NCBI GenBank assembly: GCA_013426815.1
Contig: JACDZH010000007.1
Location: 1-38,240 of the forward strand
Direction: 5' to 3'
Length of the DNA stretch: 38,240 bases
Source: Paludibacter sp.
GTDB lineage: Bacteria > Bacteroidota > Bacteroidia > Bacteroidales > Paludibacteraceae
Positions 20,890 to 29,004 of this stretch are shown here, piece after piece (the stretch's first letter is position 1; each line of letters starts with the position of its first letter). Position numbers and translations under genes: made by a program. The notes beneath the pieces were generated by a model. It made no database searches. It had not been told where the DNA came from and worked only from the letters and a program-made list of their open reading frames with translations.

Positions 20890-23454
20890 TTAGATCCACC
20901 TAACGAAACAGAAATCCTGACGGTGTGGTAAATCTTCATTTTTGGGGAACATACGGAAACCATATTTAAACGTTCCAGCCATATTAAGCTGTTTCTGAAT
21001 ATTGAAAAACAATTTTGAGCCTTCAGTTTTAACTAGTTTAAGCTCCTCCACGCTGTATAACATATCAACATTGTTTTTACCCATTTTAGTAGCAACTAAT
21101 TCAATACCTATACCTTTTTCATTAACATCTTTTACATCTATAACTATATTGATGTTGTTAATTTCGCCAACTTGGGGATTGTGTATCATTTTTTCGGGAA
21201 CCTCCATCGATACAACTTCAATATTTTCCCAACTTTTGGCAATTTTTTCTTTCCATGCCGCCATTTCTTTTGCTTTAGCAAAGTTATTGGCTTTCAGCGA
21301 GGCTGAACGAATTGCTAATTTTGTGTAGAATTTGGCGATATAATCATCTATCATCCGTTTTGTAGTAAAACGTGGTGTAATTTGTGCCAACGAATTTTTA
21401 ATTACCTGAATCCATTCGGGTGAAAATCCTTTGGTGTTTTTTGCAAAATACAATGGCACTATTTCATTTTCGAGCATACTGTAAATAGTGGCAGCATCCA
21501 ATTGATCTTGATGTTCGTGGTTCTCATAAGTTTGTTTTTCTGTCAATGCCCATCCAGCACCTTTAACGTAACCTTCGAGCCACCATCCATCGAGTATAGA
21601 AAAGTTTAACACACCATTCATTTGCGCTTTTTCGCCTGATGTACCCGAAGCTTCCAATGGACGAGTTGGTGTATTCAACCAAATGTCTACACCTGATATC
21701 AAGCGCTTTGCCAAGCGCATATCGTAATTTTCGAGAAAAATAACTTTTCCTAAAAACTGTGGCATACGCGATATTTCGATAATTCGTTTAATTAAACCTT
21801 GACCACCGCCATCGGCAGGGTGAGCTTTACCTGTAAACAAAAATTGAACTGGATGAAGTGGATCATTCACGATTTTTTCTAGTCGTTCCAAATCGGTAAA
21901 AAGTAAATGTGCACGTTTATATGTGGCAAAACGGCGACCAAACCCGATAATTAATGCATTTGGATTTATAGTATCCAATACCGACATGATACGAGAAGGG
22001 TCACCTTGATTTTTTAACCAATTATCGCGAAATTGATCTTTAATATAACCTACTAATTTGTTTTTCAGCGACATGCGTGTATTCCAAATTTCTTGATCCG
22101 GAATTTTATAAACACCTTCCCATATTTTCATGTTCGACTGATCAGCATAAAATGATTTTGTAAAGTACTTTTCGTACACCGATTTCCATTCGCTCGATGT
22201 CCATGTTGGCAAATGAACGCCATTGGTAACATAGTTTACGTGTAATTCTTCGGGAAAATAACCTTTCCAAATGGGTTGAAACATTTCTTGCGACACTTTT
22301 CCATGTAACCAACTCACACCGTTTACTTCTTGGCAAGTGTTACATGCAAAAGTACTCATGCTGAATTTTTCGTTGTGATCGCCAGGATGTTCACGTCCCA
22401 TATCAATAAATTCGTTCCAAGTCAATTTCATTTTTGGAGGAAATTCGCTCATATATTTACTGAACAAACCTTCTTCAAAACTATCGTGACCAGCAGGCAC
22501 TGGAGTATGAACGGTATATAACGAACTGGCACGAACAATTTCTAAAGCTTCATTAAATGCCAAATCTTTATCGGCAATTAAGTCGACTAAACGTTGAGCA
22601 TTAATCAATGCTGCATGACCTTCGTTACAGTGATACACTTCCTTGGTAATACCCAATTTTTTGAGAGCCAACATACCACCAACACCCAACAAGAGTTCTT
22701 GTTTCATACGGTTTTCCCAGTCGCCACCATACAATTGATGTGTTATAGAGCGATCATATTCACTATTCAAGTCATTATCGGTATCTAATAAGTAAAGAGC
22801 AATACGACCAATTGACACTTTCCACAAATATACGTGTACTGTACGTCCTGGATAAGGAACTTCAACCACAACAGGAATATCGTTAGCGTCTTTTACTTGT
22901 TTAATAGGAAGGTTGTTGAAGTTTTGAGCCTCATAAATTGGCACTTGTTGTCCATCAATTGAAAGTGATTGCGTAAAATAACCATAGCGATATAAAAAAC
23001 CTACAGCAGTTAAATCTACATTGCAATCGCTGGCTTCTTTTAAATAGTCGCCCGCTAAAACCCCCAAACCGCCCGAATATATTTTCAATACTTCGGTTAA
23101 ACCATATTCCATGCTGAAATAGGCTATTGAAGGTGTTTTTATGCTTTTGGGCACATTTATATAAGCTTTAAAATCATCATATACGGTATTTACTTTTTTA
23201 ATGAATTCTTCGTCTTTGCCCAATGACACTAATTTTTCGTAGTTGAGAATATTCAACAATAAAACAGGATTGGATGCAGCTTCAACCCATGCTTCTTTGT
23301 CTATTTCACGAAATAATTTTTTAGCGTTACTATCCCACGACCACCAAATATTTTGGGCTATTTCATCCAATTTACTTAAACTTTCGGGTAAGTGTGACTT
23401 TACATTTATTTCCCTTAAGTTTCTGTCATTTACACTGTTAACTTTAATTTTCAT
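20890..23454 (-). CDS. glgP: Alpha-glucan (glycogen) phosphorylase, GT35
   Basis: [85 protein letters not shown]. Confidence 0.93.
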   Translation of the reverse strand: MKIKVNSVNDRNLREINVKSHLPESLSKLDEIAQNIWWSWDSNAKKLFREIDKEAWVEAASNPVLLLNILNYEKLVSLGKDEEFIKKVNTVYDDFKAYINVPKSIKTPSIAYFSMEYGLTEVLKIYSGGLGVLAGDYLKEASDCNVDLTAVGFLYRYGYFTQSLSIDGQQVPIYEAQNFNNLPIKQVKDANDIPVVVEVPYPGRTVHVYLWKVSIGRIALYLLDTDNDLNSEYDRSITHQLYGGDWENRMKQELLLGVGGMLALKKLGITKEVYHCNEGHAALINAQRLVDLIADKDLAFNEALEIVRASSLYTVHTPVPAGHDSFEEGLFSKYMSEFPPKMKLTWNEFIDMGREHPGDHNEKFSMSTFACNTCQEVNGVSWLHGKVSQEMFQPIWKGYFPEELHVNYVTNGVHLPTWTSSEWKSVYEKYFTKSFYADQSNMKIWEGVYKIPDQEIWNTRMSLKNKLVGYIKDQFRDNWLKNQGDPSRIMSVLDTINPNALIIGFGRRFATYKRAHLLFTDLERLEKIVNDPLHPVQFLFTGKAHPADGGGQGLIKRIIEISRMPQFLGKVIFLENYDMRLAKRLISGVDIWLNTPTRPLEASGTSGEKAQMNGVLNFSILDGWWLEGYVKGAGWALTEKQTYENHEHQDQLDAATIYSMLENEIVPLYFAKNTKGFSPEWIQVIKNSLAQITPRFTTKRMIDDYIAKFYTKLAIRSASLKANNFAKAKEMAAWKEKIAKSWENIEVVSMEVPEKMIHNPQVGEINNINIVIDVKDVNEKGIGIELVATKMGKNNVDMLYSVEELKLVKTEGSKLFFNIQKQLNMAGTFKYGFRMFPKNEDLPHRQDFCFVRWI

Positions 23455-23608
23455 ATATTTTTTTTAACTAATACAAATTTTTAAATTTAAATTACTATAT
23501 CACTCGTCCTTTTAATAATTTCACAAAACTAATACAAAATCACAAAAAACAGCTTATAAAATAAGGATAAAACCAAATCTATTAATTTCAAACGTTTGCA
23601 GAAACCCC

Positions 23609-23733
23609 TTTAAAACCTTTCAAATGGTAGTGAAACGGGCATCCCGCTTTTGCGGGACCTTTCAAACCTTTCAAACTCTTCAAACTCTTCAAACCCTTCA
23701 AACGGTAGCGAAGCGACATCCCGCTTTTGCGAG
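23609..23733. repeat. Two copies of a palindromic intergenic repeat separated by five 9-bp tandem units
   Basis: Two copies of CATCCCGCTTTTGCG(G/A)GA (23640-23657 and 23717-23734), each preceded by CCYTTCAAAYGGTAGYGAA. Tandem CYYTTCAAA x5 at 23658-23702. Confidence 0.8.
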
Positions 23734-23784
23734 ACTCTTCTTTTTAACAGAGTCGAAACTTTATCATCCCCGAAACCTGAAACA

Positions 23785-25428
23785 TTATACTCTCAAATTC
23801 TTCTTTCTCAGCGCAATATGATACGCCTTGTCGTAATATTGTATAAAATGCTTCCAAAGTGCTTTTTCGGCAATTATTGATGCTTTTTTTCGAATTGCTT
23901 TTAATTCATTTTCGTTATATACTGCAAACTGATGAATCATTTTGGAAATATGTGTAGCCACTAAATATCCGTTGTAGTCCGACCGATGAATTACTCCTAC
24001 ACCTTGTTCTATTTCATGTAATTTGTGCGAAATCCATTGGCCAAAACCGGATAAATCGGTGGTGATTGTTGGAACAGAAAAAGCCACACTCTCCAGTGGA
24101 GTATAGCCCCAGGGTTCGTAATAGGATGGAAAAACCGTTAAGTCCATTCCGATAAGCAAGTCATAATACGATTTATCGAAAATACCATCCGAACCATTCA
24201 GATACGAAGGCACAAAAATGATTTTTACGGATTGGCTTTGTTGATTGGTAAAGTGAAACCAATGGATAGCGGACATTACACTATCATTATAATAATCGTG
24301 CAAATCGTGGGTAGTGAAGCGATTAGATGAATTAAATTTAATTTCGGGGTGCAATAAACTGGTTGCTAAATCCAACCTTAATCCTTTGATATACGCCGGA
24401 ACCATAATGAAAACTACAATTTCTTTCTTCAAATCATGATATTCTGTGGTTAATATCTTCAAAGATTCCAAAAAAGTATCAATTCCTTTGTTTTTAAATT
24501 CATATCTACCTGCAGTACTTATGAACAAAGCATCTTCACTCAACTCATAACCCAGTAATGTTTCGGCTACATAACGCAATTTTGCACGGGCTTCTTTGCG
24601 CAAAGTTGCAAATTTTCTTCCTTTGGGTACAAAATCATCTTCGAAACCATTTGGTGTAATTACATCCGGCTTTTTATCGAGCAATTGTTCACATTCCACA
24701 CCGGTTATTTCGCTTACCGTGGTAAAACAATCCACTGTATGAGCTGCAATTTTTTCGGTCGAATGTTTTGAAACCATGTTCAACTCATATGCCATCTGAT
24801 CACCATTATACTCTTCCAGATAATCGTACAAAGGTTTATGATTTCCGGCTATGGAGCGACCAATGGAAGTGGCATGGGTAGTAAAAAGTGTGGCAACAGC
24901 CGGCAAATGTTCCTGAATATAAAAAGCACCAAATGTTGTCATCCACTCATTAAAGTGTGCAACTACCTGATTTGATGCATTTAATTTAAAATACCGATAA
25001 TAACTTTCGATGATCATACCGGTGGAATAGCCAAACATCGACGATTCGTCATAATCGCCATAAGCGGTCATAGAATTTACGCCCACTTGTTCCCAAATAC
25101 GACCGTAAATCTCATCTCTGCGCGCCATCAAAGGCATAAAATCTACCAAAACAGCTATTGGTTTACCCGGAATACTCCAACGTCCAATGCGTATGTTTAA
25201 ATCGTATTCTTTTTTTGTAAAAATCTTCCAGTCAGCATATAAGTCATCTATTTCATCAAAATAGGGATTCAGTTTGTCAGCCCAAACATCAGGTCCAATA
25301 AAGATTAATTTATCAGAATGTGTTTCTTGTAATGTTGCTGCTCTTGTTGATAACACTGTATAAATACCACCCACCATATTACACACTTCCCAACTTGTCT
25401 CAAAAATATATTCGGGCTTCAACATTTT
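23785..25428 (-). CDS. Glycogen synthase, eukaryotic-type GT3-like
   Basis: PEYIFETSWEVCNMVGGIYTVLSTRA N-terminus and VFPSYYEPWGYTPLESVAFSVPTITTDLSGFG. Start chosen at MLKPEYIF; the ORF opens at 25434. Confidence 0.9.
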   Translation of the reverse strand, partial: KMLKPEYIFETSWEVCNMVGGIYTVLSTRAATLQETHSDKLIFIGPDVWADKLNPYFDEIDDLYADWKIFTKKEYDLNIRIGRWSIPGKPIAVLVDFMPLMARRDEIYGRIWEQVGVNSMTAYGDYDESSMFGYSTGMIIESYYRYFKLNASNQVVAHFNEWMTTFGAFYIQEHLPAVATLFTTHATSIGRSIAGNHKPLYDYLEEYNGDQMAYELNMVSKHSTEKIAAHTVDCFTTVSEITGVECEQLLDKKPDVITPNGFEDDFVPKGRKFATLRKEARAKLRYVAETLLGYELSEDALFISTAGRYEFKNKGIDTFLESLKILTTEYHDLKKEIVVFIMVPAYIKGLRLDLATSLLHPEIKFNSSNRFTTHDLHDYYNDSVMSAIHWFHFTNQQSQSVKIIFVPSYLNGSDGIFDKSYYDLLIGMDLTVFPSYYEPWGYTPLESVAFSVPTITTDLSGFGQWISHKLHEIEQGVGVIHRSDYNGYLVATHISKMIHQFAVYNENELKAIRKKASIIAEKALWKHFIQYYDKAYHIALRKKNLRV

Positions 25429-25664
25429 TACCATCTATTGTAAATTTAAAATAATTGCAAAGGTAATATTTTTTTTCTTTTTTTTTGTTAACGCCGCATT
25501 TGTTATTAACTTTCAATCGAATATAACAAGAGGGTTCACTTTTTTTATCAACAATTTCTAATCACTCTACTATTCTTCAATTCAGAATTTTATTGTATTT
25601 CAACGATTTAAATAAATTGATTTTCCCATTAAAAAGAATGCAATTAAAATCGCTGAAAAATGTA

Positions 25665-25695
25665 TTGTTTTTGTAATATTTATCCATTATCTTTG
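25665..25695 (+). promoter_or_regulatory. Bacteroidetes-type promoter of the T9SS cargo gene
   Basis: TTG-N20-TATCTTTG upstream of 25738. Confidence 0.5.
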
Positions 25696-25737
25696 TCAGC
25701 ATAAAACAAACTAACAAATTATTCACATTTAAAAATT

Positions 25738-26544
25738 ATGAACATGAAGAAAATTACTTTTTTATTATCTTTCGTAGCTTGTGCTATTTTTGCACAAGGA
25801 CAAAATTTACTTGTTAATCCAAGTTTTGAAACTTGGGCAGATGGAAAACCTACTGGTTGGACAATTCCTGTAACAGCATCGCATGCCTCATCAATAACTA
25901 TTACACAAGAAACATCATTAAAAACTGATGGTTCAAATTCTTTTAAGATAGTTACAGATGCAAATAACAATCCTGCTTATCAACAAATTATTCCTACAAC
26001 TCCTGGTAAAACATACACTTTAAACATCGATTATTATATAGTTAGTGGAGATGGAACAGATGCAAGAATTTGGTGTAATTTTAAAAATGGAGCAACATTT
26101 TTGAGTGATACAGAATTAACATCAGCTGGACTCTTAGAAAAATTAAAGGGACCTGGTGGTTCAGGTTTGACAAACTACTTTCCTGATGTGAAAGGATCTT
26201 GGCAAAAATACTCAGTAGAGTTTGTTGCTCCAGCAAATACAACTGATTTTGCATTTGAGTTTAGAACTTATAAAACTACTACTGTAATTTGGGATAATAT
26301 GTTCTTTGGTGAAAAAACCACATCCACCAATAATCCTTCATCTTCTTCTTTTAAAATTCATGTTGATGGCAAAAATTTAGTTGTAAAAAATGTAGCAGAG
26401 GGTTCGAAAGTTGAAATTTTCTCAGCATTAGGTGCAAAAGTTCAAACATCTGAATTAACCGGTGGTTCAGTTATATTAAACAACCTATCGAAAGGAATGT
26501 ATATCGTTCGTGTTGGTAAATTGACACAAAAAATTACACTGTAA
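25738..26544 (+). CDS. Secreted carbohydrate-binding-like protein with T9SS type A sorting domain
   Basis: Signal peptide MNMKKITFLLSFVACAIFAQGQ, LLVNPSFETW (CBM-like fold start), C-terminal VEIFSALGAKVQTSELTGGSVILNNLSKGMYIVRVGKLTQKITL (Por secretion tail). Confidence 0.85.
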   Translation: MNMKKITFLLSFVACAIFAQGQNLLVNPSFETWADGKPTGWTIPVTASHASSITITQETSLKTDGSNSFKIVTDANNNPAYQQIIPTTPGKTYTLNIDYYIVSGDGTDARIWCNFKNGATFLSDTELTSAGLLEKLKGPGGSGLTNYFPDVKGSWQKYSVEFVAPANTTDFAFEFRTYKTTTVIWDNMFFGEKTTSTNNPSSSSFKIHVDGKNLVVKNVAEGSKVEIFSALGAKVQTSELTGGSVILNNLSKGMYIVRVGKLTQKITL

Positions 26545-26562
26545 ATAGTTGACAGCTAACAG

Positions 26563-26583
26563 TCCCGTAAAAACGGGATGTCG
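26563..26583. repeat. Divergent copy of the CATCCCG-TTTT-CGGG palindrome
   Basis: GTCCCGTAAAAACGGGATGTCG; its reverse complement CGACATCCCGTTTTTACGGGA aligns to the 23717 copy. Confidence 0.55.
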
Positions 26584-26605
26584 AATACTCCATTGACAGT
26601 AAAAA

Positions 26606-26649
26606 ATAATACCTCCTAACCTTTAATGGTTTTGGAGGTATTTTTTTTG
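26606..26649 (+). terminator. Terminator downstream of the T9SS cargo gene
   Basis: AATACCTCC...GGAGGTATTTTTTTT hairpin with T-tract. Confidence 0.8.
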
Positions 26650-26652
26650 TTC

Positions 26653-26689
26653 AAACCTTTTGTAGTCCGCAGGACACAAAAGAGTTTGC
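26653..26689. repeat. 37-bp palindromic repeat, copy 1 (upstream of hicAB)
   Basis: AAACCTTTTGTAGTCCGCAGGACACAAAAGAGTTTGC; 36/37 identical to 27694-27730. Confidence 0.85.
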
Positions 26690-26821
26690 TTGGATTATTG
26701 AAACTTTAAGATAACATTCAAATTGCAAGAACGCTTTGAGGTATGTGAAGGTAATAAAAAAAGGAATTTCTCATCTTATTATATTTTTTTGAGTAAGTAT
26801 ATAAAAAAAAAGAAATACTTA

Positions 26822-26851
26822 TTGGTACCGTTCGTATTATTACTATCTTTG
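26822..26851 (+). promoter_or_regulatory. Bacteroidetes-type promoter of hicAB
   Basis: TTG-N19-TATCTTTG, 22 bp upstream of the hicA ATG. Confidence 0.6.
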
Positions 26852-26873
26852 CATAATAAATTAATTGAATGCC

Positions 26874-27259
26874 ATGCGAAAGAAGGTAAAAGAATTAATT
26901 GAAATCATTGAAGCCGATGGTTGGGTGCTGTCAAGGCAAAAAGGAAGTCACAAGCAGTACAAACATTCGATTAAGTAAGTGTGCTAATATAATGTCGTAT
27001 TTTGAACGCTAAGTCGCTAAACTTGTCCCGCAAGGCGGGAGTCGCAAAGACGCTAAAAAATACTTGATTTACAATAATTTATATTCGTTGCGACTTTGTG
27101 TCTTTGCATCTTTGCGTTCAAAAAAATCTTTTTAAATGGTACATTATATTTTGCCAATTACTTAAAAAAGGAACTGTTACGATTCCTGACCATGGCAAAA
27201 ACGAGGACTTAGAACATTTCCTGGTAAATTCGGTTTTAAAACAGGCAGGATTAAAATAA
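26874..27259 (+). pseudogene. hicA: HicA toxin gene interrupted by a 187-bp insertion
   Basis: First part MRKKVKELIEIIEADGWVLSRQKGSHKQYKHSIK then stop at 26976. Second part from 27166 reads KKGTVTIPDHGKNEDLEHFLVNSVLKQAGLK*. Deleting the insert plus one TTAA gives one 64-aa HicA frame. Confidence 0.85.
26975..27161. mobile_element. 187-bp MITE-like palindromic element with TTAA target-site duplication
   Basis: Flanking TTAA at 26971-26974 and 27162-27165. Ends GTAAGTGTGCTAATATAATGT / rc GTAATTGGCAAAATATAATGT. Inner arms carry TTGAACGCnAAGnnGC. No ORF. Confidence 0.75.
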
Positions 27260-27284
27260 CCAATCATTAAATACGAACAACATT

Positions 27285-27689
27285 ATGGGAAAAGTAATAG
27301 TAGATATTTATTATACTGGTAATAATTATTGTGCTCATGCACCTATTTTACTTGGCTGTGTAGCTACAGGTGGAAATTTGGAAGAAATGAAACGTAACAT
27401 TCGTGATGCAATTGAATTTCATGTTGAGAGTAGTTTGATAGATAACGATCCTATCCCATCTGTTTTTAAATCAGAATATGAATTAGAATTTAAACTTTCA
27501 ACAGAAGCTTTATTAAACGCCTATAGCGATATTTTCACAAAAGCTGCATTGTCACGTATAACAGGAATTAATGAACGTCAACTTTGGCATTATGCTTCAG
27601 GTTTGAGAAAGCCACGCCCTATTCAACGTAAACGAATTGAAGACGGATTACACCGTTTGGGCGCTGAACTCTTAACTTTATCGCTTTAG
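27285..27689 (+). CDS. hicB: HicB antitoxin with C-terminal DNA-binding domain
   Basis: VDIYYTGNNYCAHAPILLGCVATGGNLEEMKRNIRDAIEFHVE (HicB fold) and ALSRITGINERQLWHYASGLRKPRPIQRKRI (HTH). Confidence 0.88.
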   Translation: MGKVIVDIYYTGNNYCAHAPILLGCVATGGNLEEMKRNIRDAIEFHVESSLIDNDPIPSVFKSEYELEFKLSTEALLNAYSDIFTKAALSRITGINERQLWHYASGLRKPRPIQRKRIEDGLHRLGAELLTLSL

Positions 27690-27693
27690 TCTT

Positions 27694-27730
27694 AAACCTT
27701 TTGTAGTCCGCAGGACACAAAAAAGTTTGC
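27694..27730. repeat. 37-bp palindromic repeat, copy 2 (downstream of hicB)
   Basis: AAACCTTTTGTAGTCCGCAGGACACAAAAAAGTTTGC, immediately 3' of the hicB stop. Confidence 0.85.
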
Positions 27731-27748
27731 ATGAGTTTCCACTTCTTC

Positions 27749-28435
27749 TTAATCTTCATCTTCTTCATCTTCTTCATCTTCTTCATCTTCATCTTCTTCA
27801 ACTTCTTCATCTTCATCTTCTTCATCTTCTTCCCATTGTTTAATAGGTTTTTGAGGTCCTTCGTTTCTGAACCAAATGGATAAGGTAAATCCAATAATTC
27901 CACCTGCTAAATGTCCTTCCCACGAAACAGGATCTTGTATTTCCCATGGAAAAATGTGCCAAACCATACTTCCATACAGAAAAGCTACGATCAGTGAAAT
28001 GGCAATCAGTGGCACATGACGACGCATGATACCACTAAAAAACAGGAAAAAAGCAATTGAATATATTAAACCACTGGCACCAACGTGCCAACTGTCACGT
28101 CCGATTATCCAAAGTATTAATCCGCTGAAAATGTATGAAATAAACAAAACTTTGGAGGCAATTTGCTTATAAAAAAAATACAAACAACTGCTAAGCAGAA
28201 CAAATGAAATGACATTATTTGCCAAATGACCCCAGTCGGCATGAACAAAGATTACCGTAAATACTCCCCAAAGATTTTCAACTCTTCGCGGATAAACTCC
28301 TGCAGAATGGAAATCCCAATTCATTCCATGTTCCAATACGAAACTAAGAACCATTATAATCGCTATAATAAACGGGATAAAAATGGCATGAAAAAATTGC
28401 CGCTTTTCTGCAGAAGTTTTCGATTCAAATATCAT
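27749..28435 (-). CDS. Rhomboid family intramembrane serine protease with polyacidic C-terminal tail
   Basis: HVGASGLIYSIAFFLFFSG (catalytic Ser in GASG) and WEGHLAGGIIGF (catalytic His). Tail EEDEEDEDEEVEEDEDEEDEEDEEDED. Start at MIFESKTS preferred; the ORF opens at 28591. Confidence 0.9.
   Translation of the reverse strand: MIFESKTSAEKRQFFHAIFIPFIIAIIMVLSFVLEHGMNWDFHSAGVYPRRVENLWGVFTVIFVHADWGHLANNVISFVLLSSCLYFFYKQIASKVLFISYIFSGLILWIIGRDSWHVGASGLIYSIAFFLFFSGIMRRHVPLIAISLIVAFLYGSMVWHIFPWEIQDPVSWEGHLAGGIIGFTLSIWFRNEGPQKPIKQWEEDEEDEDEEVEEDEDEEDEEDEEDED
27752..27832. repeat. TCTTCA/TTCATC microsatellite encoding the acidic rhomboid tail
   Basis: Imperfect array of TTC/ATC triplets (GAA/GAT on the coding strand). 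Confidence 0.9.
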
Positions 28436-29004
28436 ATTTTCTACTTTTGTATTAAGTGCTGCAAAGTTACAATATATTAGCATATTAAGAGAAATATTTA
28501 CTGTAAAGTTATTTGTGGTGCTATAACAAATAATTGGTAAAATCGCAATTTCACACCTTCTTACATATTTACTTATGATATTGTTACACAAAAAACCTCA
28601 AAGTAGCACAAAAGCTTAACTTAGTGGATTTTGTGCTCAATTTTGTATTCTTTATGGAATAGCTTTTTTTCCTTTTTTTTAAAAAAGCATTAATTCATCA
28701 TTTTTGTTTTTTTCAAACCATATCGTTATGGAATCTTTAATATTATACCGAAAGAATTACGAATAAACACAAAAATACAATTTACACATAATCAATCAAT
28801 TACAAATCAAATCTTCTAACAATTCACTTTTTAATGAAAATTTAGTCAATAAACCCTTTTTATTTCGGAAATTATTTATATATTGCGAACGATTAATAGT
28901 AAAAACAAAAAATGAGATTCCAACCGGTATCTTATTTTCATTTTGTTCTTTTCAAATTTTCCCTGAGCAAACCTTATAACTAATTCTGTTATTTCAAATA
29001 ATCT

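Noticed and set aside
23658-23702. CRISPR array
   Set aside because: 9-bp contiguous units without spacers and no cas genes in the window.
23624-23880. Plus-strand ORFs with FQTLQTLQTLQT or SNLSNSSNSSN repeats
   Set aside because: These are translations of the 9-bp tandem DNA repeat in an intergenic region, overlapping the GT3 synthase end; not protein-like.
27752-27832. Possible CRISPR-like or minisatellite array
   Set aside because: No spacers; it is an in-frame triplet microsatellite coding for Asp/Glu.
27619-27903. Minus-strand 94-aa Lys/Met-rich ORF (KKMKKMKMKK...)
   Set aside because: Out-of-frame reading of the TTC/ATC microsatellite inside the rhomboid gene.
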